NCBI GenBank assembly: GCA_947685225.1
Contig: CANTUV010000004.1
Location: 18,011,001-18,075,000 of the forward strand
Reading direction: 5' to 3'
Length of the DNA stretch: 64,000 nt
Origin: Garcia nutans
Taxonomy: Eukaryota > Streptophyta > Magnoliopsida > Malpighiales > Euphorbiaceae
Each line of letters begins with the position of its first letter. Position 1 is the stretch's first letter. Made by a program: the position numbers and the translations under genes. Under the pieces are notes generated by a model. The model was not told the DNA's origin, made no database searches, and was given only the letters and a program-made list of their open reading frames with translations. This document shows, piece by piece, positions 23,586-35,254 of this stretch.

Positions 23586-23603
23586 TGGCGACTCCATTGG
23601 GGA
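23586..23603 (+). other. E1 primer binding site (tRNA-Arg type)
   Basis: TGGCGACTCCATTGGGGA, one base after the LTR end. This is the plant Tat/Ogre-type PBS, complementary to the 3' end of a tRNA-Arg. Confidence 0.85.
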
Positions 23604-24768
23604 CAAGAGAAGTTGATTTTGTTGGTCTTTAAATTATTTTATTTTTTATTATTATGATATTATTCATTGCATCACTTAGAATTGTATTGTGCGTGTGAGT
23701 TAAAATGCATTGTGGAACCCATGTTATGTGTGTGTAAGTGATATCACACTTTCACTGAAGGTATAGAGAGCGAGCACTGTATGCCCACTTACAGCCTTAT
23801 ACCTTCAGGTATATCCTTATTGTGGGAACATAAGCTTTTCACCATAAAGACTAAAGCCCATATACTTGGCCTAGTAACTTCCCATAGGTTTACCCTAAAT
23901 ACTTGTTGTTTGACTATGAATGTCATATCTTGGCTTGAGTTATGGCCCATTTGGTTTGTCTTTTCCTAATATGACCAAATTATGGTGAAAGCCCAAAATT
24001 ATTTTTTGACCCAAAAATTATTTTCATAACTTTTCAAAGTTAGGTCAATAATTATTTTCTACCTTATGGCCCAAGTATGAATTCCAAGATTGATTTTCAA
24101 AATAAGCATTTATAATGGGCTTTCAAATGTTTTCAATGAATGGCCTAAAAACTATCGTTCATTTTATGGCCCATTTTTTCCAAATCAAGCTTTCATTGGG
24201 CTTTAAAATCAAAACTCTTCGAAATGGGATTGTAAGTAGTTGGGTCAATTATGGAATATTAAAATCAATTGTGGGCCTTATTTATGCCAAGACTTGTTAG
24301 TTATAGGCTTGTTTGTGGCATGAATCATTAGTTACTCTTCCAAATGAGAAGTCTATTATTAATTTAGCTTAATTCAAAATATAACAGAAATGCTACTCAG
24401 TGGATCAAAAAGATTAAGGCTTAGTGAAAATTATCATAAATTGACTTTTGCATTTGAAAATTGTGAATATCAGTTATTTTGTTTGTGTGATTCTTTCAAA
24501 AACAAAAATATCCCCCGTTGATATTTTTGTTGACCATAACATGTAGGAAAGAGACTTGCCACTCATGTCTAGGAAGAAATAAGGTTGGATGGAACATTCT
24601 GACTCTATTTGTTTGTTTGCTACAAATGCATACATACATTTCATTGTATCACATTTATCCTTTCTAGCTCAAAGACCTGGATTAAGCAGTTAAAAAGTGT
24701 ACAACAACCTGACATAAGTTACTAACTTTAAGTAAAGTGAGGATTCAGTAAACTTTGTACTAAAAGCA
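23604..24768 (+). other. E1 5' untranslated leader
   Basis: About 1.16 kb without a gene, alignable to the E2 leader (37961-39112), for example the CACTTTCACTGAAGGTATAG segment near 23747 and the GGCTCAAAGACCTGGATTA-like end. No regulatory motif can be singled out. Confidence 0.7.
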
Positions 24769-25283
24769 ACGGATCGCGAGCAAGTTCAAAACCTGATGAA
24801 TGAAGTCCTCAGATCCAAGATGGAAGAATTAAAGGGAACCCTGAATGAGGATGTGAGAAGTATTCCATGCTTTCTTTAGATCCTATTGATAGAACTAGTT
24901 CAATACCCTAGAGGAAAACACAAAGAAAGACTAGAATTTATTGTATAAAGCCTTTATTCAGCAGTATGGATATAATGCTGAGCTGAAAGTGACCCTGATG
25001 GAGGTGGAGACTATCAGACAAAAGCAGAATAAGAATTTAATTGAGTATGATTTGATTAGAATGATAGTAAGGGGTGTTCTACCTAACCTTTGTGAATGGC
25101 TGCCTCATACCCTTATCAGAGATTTCAAATATTTTCTCCAAGTTGGCCTGCAAATAGAAGAATAAGAATGAGAGAAGAACCATTTTCCTAGAAGAAGGAA
25201 TAAAAGGGAAAATTACCAATCTAGCAGTCAGAGTATACAGAAAGTAGTGGAGGTCAATCAACTACTGGTTAAGCGAAGTGGAG
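24769..25283 (+). pseudogene. E1 Tat gag, N-terminal half, start codon lost and internally deleted
   Basis: The sequence where E2 has its gag ATG reads ACG GAT CGC here (24769-24777), then an E2-like N terminus. Several hundred bases present in E2 (the acidic linker and start of the capsid domain) are missing around 24850, after which MLSLDP-like sequence resumes. From 24941 the frame reads YKAFIQQYGYNAELKVTLMEVE, the typical Tat capsid segment, to a stop at about 25165. E2 cuts the gene at 25283. Confidence 0.75.
25279..25283. repeat. Target duplication of E2, left copy (TGGAG)
   Basis: Identical to 56218-56222, directly after the other end of E2. Confidence 0.9.
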
Positions 25284-25515
25284 TGTAGACCCTTAATTTT
25301 TGACCCAGTCTGGTTCAATATATTTTAATTAGTCTAAAATAATTTTGTGTTGTCCAATATATTTTAATTAGTCCAAAATAATTTTTGTTATCTTAATTAA
25401 ATAATATTTTCTTTAGTATTTAATTTTTATTAATAAAAAATAAAAAATAACAATAAACAAATAAATAAAAATAAAAATCGGCGACGGAAAATTTCATCGC
25501 CAAAAAGGGTTGTGA

Positions 25516-25538
25516 CGAAATGGCCTTGGGCCATTTCG
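25516..25538 (+). other. U3 hairpin of the Tat LTR
   Basis: CGAAATGGCC-TTG-GGCCATTTCG: a perfect 10-bp stem. Homologous hairpins at 44121-44143 (same stem), 37218-37237 (GAATTGGCC stem) and 10797-10816 (GAATTGGC stem) keep pairing despite base changes. Confidence 0.8.
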
Positions 25539-26505
25539 CCCGCAGATTATTTCTATGGGCAAAATGGCCCGCTGGCCAATTTTCGCCTACAGCCTGTAGC
25601 CAGCTGCGGCAATTTTTTTGCCAACGCATTTTTTTCGCAGCAGTTTTTTTTCTCTAGCGCAATTTTTCCGCAGCAGTTTTTTTTGCCGATGAAATTTTTC
25701 CGACGCAACTTTTTTCAAAATCAAATTCAATTCGATTTCGATTTCCTTTTCTTAATCAATATTAGATTCCGTGAACAAGTGAAATTAATCATCAAAATCT
25801 TCTATAAATAAGGACAAAAAAACAATGCAAAGGGGGATTGGATTGAAATTTAGGAGGAATTTTTGGAGATTAACAATCGGACTTAAGAAAAACTTTGGAA
25901 AATCAGACTGGAATTTGGGACTTCAGATTGGAGAGGAGCAACAAGCAAAGCCATCAACGATTCATCAAAGACAGCAACTTTGCCTTTGTACTTGTTCATC
26001 CAAGAAGCAATTTTTGGTGGAACCAATGAACGAAGGTTTGAATCTCTAATTTCTTTATTTTCTCACAGTAGCTTTAATAAATCATTTCTTCTATTTCCAA
26101 AAACCCCAAAAATCATTCTTCTATTTCTTCTAAACCTTAAATCCCTAAAACGTTTCTTCCAAACCTAAGAACCCTAATTTGTTTCTTCTGTCTCCAAACA
26201 CCCTAATTCGTTTCTTTTGTTTTCAAAAACCATAAAAACCTTAAATCGTTTCTTTTGTCTCCAAAAACTTCAAAAACCCCAAATCATTTTATTAATTCCC
26301 AAAACCCTAATCTCTATTCAAAAAAGCCAGTAGCCTTATTTTTAAGAATCAAAAGCTTTAACCCTAATTAATCATTCTTTCCAAAATCACACAGTAAGCA
26401 TTATTCTTTTAAAAATAACACTAGTTTCTTCCAATTTCAAAACCCTATTTTTTTAAATCTTAAACCCTAAAATCTTAATTTTCAACACCGACCCCTTGAC
26501 CCCCG

Positions 26506-26525
26506 CCCGCTAACCGGCTAGCGGG
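26506..26525. repeat. GC-rich near-palindrome in the E2 5' LTR
   Basis: CCCGCTAACCGGCTAGCGGG: arms CCCGCTA and TAGCGGG around a 6-base centre, in an otherwise AT-rich LTR. Also at 45158-45177 in the 3' LTR. Absent from the E3 LTRs as far as I can see. Confidence 0.8.
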
Positions 26526-27185
26526 ATCGCCGCATGGGTTCAGGTCATTATTTATTTATGCATTATAAATCTTTATGTTTTACTTCCATTATTATGATTA
26601 TTCAAAATACAAACAGTAAACCCAAAACCAATTAATCTAAAACTTAAATTTTCCTAATTTCATAATTTTACCCCTCAAACCCTAATTTGATCAATCAAAG
26701 AACCTTACTAATTTCTTAAATTATAAAACCCTAATCCTTTTCAATTCTCTTAAGACTTACAGTAGCCTAGACAAATAACAATAATAATATCTTAAGATTC
26801 CAAAACCCTAAATGTTAATTAAAGAAATTTAAATAGAAACAGTAACCCTAATTTGTACCTTTACTTTATTTATATTTGATTATGTAGTCTATTATATGCT
26901 TTAATTTATTTTCAATGCTTTGTTGATTTATTTAAGTTCAATACTTGATTTATTTAGTTTATCATGGATGGATGTTTATATTCTATTGATGTTTAATGTC
27001 TTTGATGAATGATTTATTTATGATGAATGGTTATTTACTTTTATCGATTCATTTTGATTTCCAAATGTTGTAAGAGGTATGTTTCCACTTGGTGGGTACC
27101 TCATTAGTTAAATATCATGTAATTTAAATTGCTTTTCTATTTTAGAACCAATGTAAAGGACAAGTTTCTACCTTTCGGTGGGTGT

Positions 27186-27190
27186 CCTAC
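27186..27190. repeat. Target duplication of E3, left copy (CCTAC)
   Basis: Matches 37496-37500. The uninterrupted site is visible in the E2 3' LTR at about 55775 (GTCCTACTTAGG). Confidence 0.9.
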
Positions 27191-29271
27191 TGTGAGTGGG
27201 GATTTTTGCCCCCACTCCCGATGGAATGGTTCTTGTGACTTCGGCACTGTTTAGGCTCGGGGCCTTAGAGAACACGGACCTAAGTCCAGAGAAAATGGAG
27301 TCGCCACCCGGACGGGCTGGGAAAAAGAAAGGGGTGGATGACTCGATTCCTAAGGAATCCCCAACCCCCTAATGGGTTCGGAAAGTTGGGAATGTGTGGG
27401 GAAGGTAAGAAATGGCCCAGCACCCCTACAACGCCCAGTTTCTTGGAACTGGCCTCCTTTATAGGTCTTAATATTATAAAATTCTTAAATATAACAATAT
27501 TATCCATATTACACATAATAATTAAAATAAAGAATCGATATATTAAAAATCAAAATAATGTCCAAACAAAGCAAATAAATAACAGCCATCCAAGGATGGA
27601 AACATTTCCTTACATCCCATGCCTAAATAGGACACCCACCGAAAGGTAGAAACATGTCCTTTACATTGGTTCTAAAAGAGAAAAGCAATTTAAATTACAT
27701 GATATTTAACTAATGAGGTACCCACCAAGTGGAAACATACCTCTTACAACATTTGAAAATCTAAATAAATCGATAAAAGTAAATAACCATTCTTCATAAA
27801 TAAATCATTCATCAAAGGTATTAAACATCAATAGAAAGTAAACATCCATCCATGATAAATTAAATAAACCAAGCATTGAACTTAAATAAATTAAAGCATA
27901 TAAAATAAATCAAAGCATATTCAAATATAAAATTGAATAAGGCAAATAAAGATTCAAATTAGGGCTACTGTTTCTATTTAAGATTCTTTATTTCATGTGT
28001 TTCGGGTTTTGGAATGTATGGGTTCAAGCTACTGTAAAGAATTGAAATGGAACAAAGTTTTAGAATTTAAGAGGTTGATAAAGTTCTTTGATTAACCAAA
28101 TTAGTGTTTGAGAAGTGAAATAATGAAACTAGGGTTTTGGCACTTTAAAACATTTAGATTTATGATTTACGTTTACTGAATTATAGTTTTTAAGCTTAAT
28201 GTGTTTGAATATGTTTATAGGGTTTTAAGGTTTAAAGGATTAGGGTTTAAAAAAACTTTAGGGTTTAAGGTTTTAAGGGAGTTAGGGTTTAGGTTAGCTA
28301 GTTTACGGTTTACTGTTTTGGATTTTGGAGTTGAATTAGGGTTTTAGAATTTTAGAATTAGGGTTTCGGAGAATGCATTAGATTTTAGAACTTGGAAAAA
28401 CAATTGATAATTTCATGAAACTTTATGAAAATAAATAAAATGATTTAAAGTTTATAGAGACAGAAAAGATGTTTTTTTAGGGTTTTTAATTTATGGTTTT
28501 GAAGAATTGGAAGGCAAATTAGGGTTTTAAGATTTTGAAGAAACAAAAACAACTATTTTAAGATTTTTGAAAAACAAAGAGACGAATTAAGGTTTTTAAG
28601 CTTTATAAAAGGTAAATCAAGGTTCTAGGTTTTTTTATTTTGAAGAAACAGAAACAATTTTTGACCTTGAGCTACTGTAAATTAATGAAAAAATAAAGAA
28701 ATTCATACCTTCGTTTGTTGGTTCCACCAAAAATCACTTCTTGGATGAACAAGAACCAAGACAAGCTTTGCTGCCTTTGATGAATTAAATTGCTTGTTTG
28801 CTTCTCTCAATAAGTTTGATCGATTTCACTGCCAGAAGGAATTCTCCAAATCTTTCAAAGTTTTCCTCCTCAGTTTCAGTCTCAATTTTCCCCTAAAATC
28901 CTCTCCCCTTTTTGTGTTGTTATTGTCCTTATTTGTAGAAGATTTTTATGGTTAAGTTTAGTTATTCACAGAATCTAACATTAATTAAGAAAAGGAAACC
29001 GAAACCTAATTGTTTTTGCTTTTCAAAAAATTTACGTCGAAAAAATTTCGCTAGCGAAAAAAACTGCTGCGGAAAAATTGCGCTGGCAAAAAAAACTGCT
29101 GCGCAAAAAATGCGCTGGCAAAAAAACTGCCGCAGGTGGCTGCATGCTGCGGGCGAGAATTGGCCTGCTGGCCATTTTGCCTGCAGGAAATTCCTGCGGG
29201 CTAAATGGCCTGGGCCATTTCGTCAGCATGATTTTCCTTCAGGCAAAATGGCTTTGGCCATTTCATCATGG
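27191..29271 (-). repeat. E3 3' LTR, truncated at its 5' end
   Basis: About 2080 bp, closely similar to 35255-37270 but stopping where the other LTR continues CACGCTGATTTTCGGAGACG. The missing part includes the TGTAGACCC end. The junction with coding sequence is at about 29268-29275. Confidence 0.85.
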
Positions 29272-31407
29272 TTAAGTAATGGTGGTATGGTTTTAATTTT
29301 TCTTCTTTCAACTCCCACTCTCCATTTACTTGGGATACTACTAGTAATGAATCACCAAAAAATTTCACCTTATCCACCTTCATAATCATTAGGGTTTCCA
29401 AACCGAAAATACAAGCTTCGTATTCCACCATATTATTGGTTACCCTAAATTTCAACTTTTTGGCTAAAGGGATAAGTTCCCCTTCTGGCAATTCTAGTAT
29501 AACTCCCAAACCTGCTCCTTTCCTGTTTACTGCTCCATCAAAATGCATTTTCCACCCTTGTACATCAATTGCTTGTAAATGTTCATCCGGAAATTCCAAG
29601 ATCACCTCTTCACTTTCTGGTAATGGTTGTTGGGCTAGGAATTCTGCCACCACTCTACCTTTGATTGTTTTCCTGGTTATATATTCAATCTTAAATTCTT
29701 CTAATATTATTAACCATCGACCATATTTCCAAATCAAAGAGGGTGTCTCCCTTAAGTACTTCATTGGATCCAACCTGGAAATTGCTTGCACACTATATGA
29801 TTGAAAGTAATGCCGCAAATTCTTAGAAGACCAAACCACTGCTATACAGGTCTTTTCAATGATACTATACTTAATTTCATAAGGTAGGAGCTTTCTACTC
29901 AAATAATAAACTGAATGCTCAATCCCTGACTCATCTGCTTGGGCTAGCATGGCTCCTATCGACTCTTCTTCTACTGCTAAGTATAGTAATAGAGGTTTGC
30001 CGGGTTTAGGTGGTTTTAAAACAGGTGGATTCAACAAATACTCTTTTATTCGCTCAAAGGCCTTTTGACACTCTTCATTCCATAGGACGAACTGATTCTT
30101 TCTAAGCAATTTGAAGATAGGCTCACAAATTGCTGTGAGTTTTGCTATGAATCTGCTAATGTATTGCAATTTACCAATGAATCCCCGAACTTCTCTCTCC
30201 ATCTTTGGGGCTGGCATATCCCTGATTGCTTTAACTTTGTCAGAATCAATCTCAATGCCATTCAGACCAATCACATATCCCAATAATTTACCTGAGGTAA
30301 CACCGAACACACACTTCTTTGGGTTTAATCTTAGCATATATTTCGAAGCTCTATCGAAGAATAATTCTAAGTTTTGAAAGTGTTGTTCCCTTGTATCCGA
30401 TTTAACCATCATATCATCAACATATACTTCAACTTCTTTGTGCATCATGTCATGAAATAGTGTGGTGGCCATCCTTTGGTAGGTTGCCCCAGCATTCTTT
30501 AAGCCGAATGGCATCACCCTATAACAAAATATACCCCATGTAGTAATGAAAGCAGTTTTAGCTTTATCCTCTTAGGCCATTAACACTTGATTGTATCCAG
30601 AAAATCCATCTACAAATGAGTGTAGCACACTAGAGGCTGCACTATCAATGAGGACATCTATATGGGGTAAAGGAAAATCATCCTTAGGGGAAACCTTGTT
30701 CAAATCTCTATAGTCCACACAGACCCTTATTCTTCCATCTTTCTTTGGTACGGGTACTATGTTGGCTAGCCAATCTGGATATTCTATCACTTCAAGGAAC
30801 TTCACTTATATTTGTTTAGTAACCTCTTCTTTAACCAATTCAGCCCACTCAGGTCTTAATCGCCTAAGCTTTTGTTTGACAAGTTTCATTTGAGTGTAAG
30901 TAGGAATATGATGCTCAGCTATGTCTCGATCTATTCCAGGCATATCCTCATAAGACAAAGCAAACACTTCTTCATATTTTTTGAATATTTTTTCAAATCT
31001 CTCTCTCTCTCATCAGGAGTAAGGTCGAATGTTATGCTAATGTTTTTAGGATTTTCGGTTGTTCCCAAATTTAATGATTGTATGTTAACAGAATTAATAT
31101 TAAAGATGCTTATGTAACTGCTATTTGAATGTATGCAACCACCAGGAGAAACATCACACAAGTAAGCAAAATCAGACTTTATTGCATTCATTTTGGAAAA
31201 GAAAACATCATCATCCTCATACAAAGTAGACAAATTAAAATCAAAATCAAAATCATTATTCTCAAAATCAAAAGGCAGGATGTCTTCAAACTTTTCTTCA
31301 ACCAGGGCAGCAATCTCCTCCGGAGTCTTCTCGACTTTCAGGACAACTTCATTCTTCTCTTTTGGATTGGATTCTTTGTTGGCTGACAAGGTGAGCTCTT
31401 TCTTCAC
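29272..31407 (-). pseudogene. E3 Tat RT, RNase H and partial archaeal-type RNase H
   Basis: RT motifs in order on the minus strand: CVDYRDLNK (about 30720), DDFPLPHID, VMPFGLKNAGATYQR, and the intact catalytic YVDD (about 30413-30424). The connection and RNase H follow, then a second RNase H with FDGAVN, NNMVEYEACIFG and GDSLLVVSQVNG, the archaeal-like type that marks the Tat lineage; it is cut after KLKPYHHYLTM and runs on into LTR-derived residues. A TAA at 30572-30574, between LMA and EDKAKT, is shared with E1. A frameshift separates 30931-31407 (N-terminal segment) from the RT core near 30806-30930. Confidence 0.85.
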
Positions 31408-32105
31408 TTACTCCACTAGCTCGGCAACATCTGCAAAAATTTTAAAACCCAGGATCAACTTTCCCATGAACATGATTGGCTCAGGCTTTCCTTGGAGTGG
31501 TCCCATATCTGGAGCTTTGACAAAGATTTCTTCAAGTGGTGGGAAGCTCATCTTCTCATCCTTCTTTGGCTAGACATTGTTGGCTTCATCTTATCCCAAA
31601 CCCTTCTTGGAAGTTTGAGTTTTAAAGTTTGGCAGCTTCGTCAAACCGGCCTTACCCTTTCCAAGACCAGCTCCGAGAAGGTAGTTCATGTTCTTCATCA
31701 TATTCAAGACTTTGGAATCCACTACTTCATTATAAATTATGGCTACTTGAAAACCATTGAGAGGCCTCTCAATCATTAGAGCATTAATAATCTCATTATC
31801 TTCAGCTTCAATGACCACTGTCTCATCTCTGTTGGGGAACTTGATCTTTTGATGAAGGGTGGAAGGAACTCCACCAAAAGGATGAAACCATGGTCGTCCC
31901 AAGAGTAAGGCGAAGGTAACCGGTATGTCTAAAACAACAAACTCAATAATAGATTCAATTAGACCAACCTTGACAGCAGCTTTGAAAGTCCCTTCGGCGT
32001 GTCTCTTAGTGTTGTCATAAGCCCGAATTGTTACTCCAGTAGGGTTTAGATCCCTTGTTGACATGGCTAGCTCAAACATTTATGGCAGACCCATCATCGA
32101 CCATT
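31408..32105 (-). pseudogene. E3 Tat aspartic protease region
   Basis: The active-site segment MVDDGSAINV ends the gag frame at about 32075, where a frameshift moves the rest to another frame. It continues as TRDLNPTGVTIRAYD, then FVVLDIPVTFALLLGRPWFH, the strand that follows the flap in Tat proteases, down to NYLLGAGLGKGK. It would process the Tat polyprotein. A stop at about 31591 ends the frame in the linker to RT. Confidence 0.8.
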
Positions 32106-34060
32106 ACACATGGAGTCCTCTTCCCCTTGACTTCTATTTTGATAAAGAGAGGGCGGATGTGATCTCTCCCCTCCTCCGGTAAGTCCACATCTGAAAAAGA
32201 AACTGCTTCCATATTAACTTCGCTCTTCTCTTGAACCTCTTCACATTTCATTACCCCTCTAATTTTTATGAAGTTGATCAACTCCTCCGGTGTTATGGAG
32301 GTAGAAATTGGCATGCTAGCCAAGACTTTGGCCATTGTTTCTCGGTGCTTTTTAGAAGTAGATAATAAGTCCCAAATGCTAACACTTTCTTGGGTTCTTT
32401 TCAATTGCTTGAGCACAACATCATCTTCCTCTTCTTTATGTTCTACTTCAACTTCCTTACCCTTATTAGTTTCTACCTCCTTAGGTGATGGCCTTGCATA
32501 AGTCTTACCAGATCTAGTGTTCATTACTTCATCTTCTTCGGGCTTGGACCAAGTCCACTCCTCCTTATTGGATACAGGATCATCATCACTATCGCTTGAA
32601 TCCCAAAACCCATTGACAACACAAATTGTTACTTCTTTACCCACCATAACTTGTTTAATTCCACTAAATACCTCTTCTTCTTTGGTTGCTTCTCCACCTA
32701 CATCTTGAAAAGAAGACATGACAAAGGCCTCATGCAAACCTCCTCCAATCATGAAGGTTGCCGGCGGTGGTACTCTATTGAACTTTGGTAATGGGTTGTC
32801 TTTGGTATTTGCCTTATTGGGCTTAGGTAGCTTCCCATTATCAATTAGATTTTGGATCTTATGTCTCAACCTGACACATCTATTTGTGTCGTGCCCTTGC
32901 ATTTGGTGAAATTGACAAAATGCTTTAGTGTCGAAATTAGGTAGGAGAGGGTTAGGCAAAGGGTGAGGATTTAAAGGTTGTAGCAATCCCTTTCTTTGAA
33001 GTTTATTAAGAACCCAAGACATCGGTGTACCCAATTCCAAAAATTGTCTCCTCGTTCCTTGGTTAGTAGCGTTAACTCCGACTGCCTTTTGCATGCTTTG
33101 GCTACCAGATTGATAGTTCCCTTTCTCGTTCCTTCTTGTTGAAAAATGGTTCTTCTCTCTTTCCCATTCTTCAATTTGCAAACCCACTTGGAGAAGGTCT
33201 TTGAAATCACAAATGAGTGTATGAGACATCCTCTCACGAAGACTAGGCAACACCCCTCTCACAATCATCCTTATTTGATCAGATTCATCGAGCCTCTTCT
33301 TGAGTAAAGCGACCTTGTTTCTCCATCTCTTCACACAATCTACAAAATTCTCATTCGACCTTTGCCTAATGGATTCCACTTCCATCAAGGTAACTTCCAT
33401 CTCAACATTATATCCATATTGTTGGATGAAGGCTTTGTAAAGCAGATCCCAACTCTTTTGTGTTCCATCATCTAAGGTATTGAACCAATTTTGGACAACA
33501 AGATCCAATGAGAGCATAAAGTACCTTAGGGTTTGAGCCTTAGTAGCTCGGGCAGACTGCAAAACAGTGATATATTGCTTCACATGGAGATGAGGATTTT
33601 TGGTTCCATTAAACTTTGCAAAAAATGGCATCTTGAACTTGTACGGGACTTCTTCATCTAGCTCAAATAATTTATCAACTTCGGACATTTCCTCGGTTTT
33701 TAGTTTCTTCTCAAATTTTTTCTAAATCAGCAATCATCTTTTCGACATCAGAAGTTTCGGTCTTTTCCATAGCTAATCTTTCAACAATCTTAGGCTTTTT
33801 TTTCTTGTCTTAAGCATCTTGGTAGTATTGAGCCCAATCATCACCATCATCATCAATGATCACTTTTTCATCATCAAAAACTACTTCACCAACTTTGGTC
33901 TTCCCTTTGTCCTTTTGCTTCTTAGTGCTATCAGATGCTTCGGCATGATTTTCCAAAATTGCAGTCAATTGGTTCTTCATGGTCTCAGCTAGGGCCTCTT
34001 TTATTTCTTCCATCTTGGCGTTGAGGGCATCACCCACCATTCTCTGAATTTGTTTAGTAT
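32072..34060 (-). pseudogene. E3 Tat gag
   Basis: The N-terminal frame (34040-33810, MVGDALNAKMEEIKEALAE, then an Asp-rich segment) ends in a TAA; a frameshift near 33700 leads to a long frame (33688-32072, 538 codons) with the capsid domain (FAKFNGTKNPHLHVKQY, YKAFIQQYGYNVEMEVTLME), a C-x2-H...GH...C knuckle variant (CQFHQMQGHDTNRC) and an acidic C-terminal linker with NTRSGKTY. The position of the E2 start codon reads ATC here, so the normal start is lost. Spacing matches E2 gag. Confidence 0.85.
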
Positions 34061-35236
34061 CGATTGTTTTTGGTGAGCAAGTGATTGAGTCATTGCTAGA
34101 TACTTCATCTCCGGCTTAGGTCGGATTGTCATAAGCTTTTGAACTTTCATAATCCAGGGCTGTGAGCTAGAAAGGATTGATGATATGGGATGCAAATGTA
34201 CGCATGTATGCATGTATGCACAAACAATCAACAAAGAAAGATAATTAGGATGCTCCTTCCAACCTTATAACATCCACACACGAATGGCAAGTCTCTTTTT
34301 CTAGGTATATGGTTAACAAAATACCAACATGGGGTATCTTGTTTTTCGAATATTTCCCTTGGACGTTTTAACCAATAGTTATATTTTCGAAAGTGGAAAT
34401 CCATTCATAGTAATTCCCATTAATTAGGTTTTAATCCATTCGACCAACTATAGTAGCTTTTATGCTATATTGGATTAAAACTAAATTAAAAGGTTTATTA
34501 TAGATAGATTTCTCACTTGAAAAAAGGAACTAATGATTCATGCCAAAAACAAGCCCATGATTAATTATTCTTAGTATTAACTAGGCTCACAATTGATTTT
34601 TGGTATTTTCATAATTGACCTAAATAATTTGCAAGCTCTTTGTAAGAAAAGGTTGGATAAAAAGACTTTTGTTTGTAAGCCCATTGTAAAAAGATCTTAG
34701 AAAAATTGGATTTTGGGCTTAATATTTGGGCCATGAGCAAAAGAATTTTAGATTTGTTTTTAGAAAATTTTTATGTCCAAAGACCATCTTGAAAAGTTTT
34801 GAAAATAGATTTGGTCTTTTGGACTTTAAAGAAAAATTTATTTTGAGCTTACAATACACTTAGGTCATACTAGAAAAAGAACAAACCAAATAGGCCATGA
34901 TTTAAGCCAAGATAAATTAAACATAGTCAAACAACATGCATTTGGGGTAAGACCTAAGGAAAGTAACTAGGCCAATTACATGAGCTTTAGTCTTTGGGCA
35001 AAAAGGCTTAGGTTCCCATAGCAAGTATATACCAAATGGTACAAGGCTATGAGTAGTTATGCCATGCTCAATCTCCATACCTTGAGTGAAAGTATGGTAT
35101 CTCTTACATAACACAACACGGGTAACACTAGCATCCTAACTCACGCACACGATGCAATCTAATATGATGCAATGGATAATATCATTATAAGAAAGAATAG
35201 AATAATATAAAGACCAACGGAATCAACTTCTCTTAT
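34061..35236 (-). other. E3 5' untranslated leader
   Basis: About 1.2 kb, homologous throughout to 37961-39112 on the + strand (E2 leader); no gene. A small tandem of CATGTATG occurs near 34200. Confidence 0.8.
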
Positions 35237-35254
35237 CCCCAGTGGAGTCACCGC
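35237..35254 (-). other. E3 primer binding site (tRNA-Arg type, one decayed CG)
   Basis: On the minus strand it reads as the E2-type PBS except that the CG in GGCGACT has become a TG: the + strand shows TCCCCAGTGGAGTCACC. Confidence 0.75.

Larger units (their letters stand above)
25284..27190 (+). repeat. E2 5' LTR, left part
   Basis: 1907 bp up to the E3 insertion; the remaining 441 bp is at 37501-37941. It contains the U3 hairpin (25516-25538), the telobox block (26090-26860) and a GC-rich near-palindrome (26506-26525). Relative to the 3' LTR it lacks about 80 bp near 26490. Confidence 0.9.
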
